Assembly (NCBI GenBank): GCA_021767885.1 | Contig: JAASSM010000160.1 | Coordinates: 1 to 5,525 of the forward strand | Direction: 5' to 3' | DNA from: a bacterium | GTDB lineage: Bacteria > Krumholzibacteriota > Krumholzibacteria > LZORAL124-64-63 | DNA length: 5,525 bases | Shown: one piece after another, positions 5,523 to 5,525 of the stretch | How the letters are laid out: each line of letters starts with the position of its first letter | How positions within the stretch are numbered: position 1 is the stretch's first letter | The notes under the pieces: generated by a model | The model's database searches: none | The model's input: only the letters and a program-made list of their open reading frames with translations | Told to the model about the DNA's origin: nothing | Translations under genes and position numbers: made by a program

Positions 5523-5525
5523 GAA

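Overview
The window is GC-rich and almost fully coded on the minus strand. In transcription order it holds the 3' part or near-whole of a secreted GWxTD-domain protein gene (5522-3897), a compact TonB energy-transduction operon exbB-exbD-exbD-tonB (3642-1168), and the 5' two thirds of a TolC-family outer membrane efflux protein gene (912-1, cut by the window edge). No RNA gene, CRISPR array, insertion sequence or other mobile element is visible.

Organism: a diderm (Gram-negative type) bacterium, because the TonB-ExbBD motor and a TolC-type channel both need an outer membrane. High GC, a GWxTD-domain protein and a TonB operon with two consecutive exbD genes fit lineages of the FCB group and its candidate-phylum relatives (for example Gemmatimonadota, Krumholzibacteriota or Eisenbacteria-like bacteria). 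This placement is an inference from gene content and is tentative.

Layout: the GWxTD gene ends in a perfect 9-bp GC hairpin a few bases after its stop. A 233-bp spacer follows, with the only clearly AT-rich patch in the window. That patch contains a textbook sigma-70-type promoter (TTGACA, 18 bp, TATACT) facing exbB, with a small palindrome on the predicted transcription start. The four motor genes are tightly packed. The second exbD and tonB each have a ribosome binding site that abuts or overlaps the stop codon of the gene before, which suggests coupled translation. A perfect 11-bp inverted repeat about 63 bases after the tonB stop probably marks the operon's 3' end. The TolC-family gene starts 255 bases after tonB with its own good ribosome binding site.

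How the genes work together: ExbB and the two ExbD proteins should form the proton-driven inner-membrane motor. TonB carries its energy across the periplasm to outer-membrane receptors, none of which is encoded here. The TolC-family protein would serve an export system whose pump genes may lie beyond the left edge. The GWxTD protein is predicted to be secreted or periplasmic and has no known function. I see no convincing new multi-gene system. The points most worth a second look are the degenerate signature motif in the GWxTD protein, the signal-peptide form of ExbB, the two diverged ExbD proteins, and the promoter with its palindrome.
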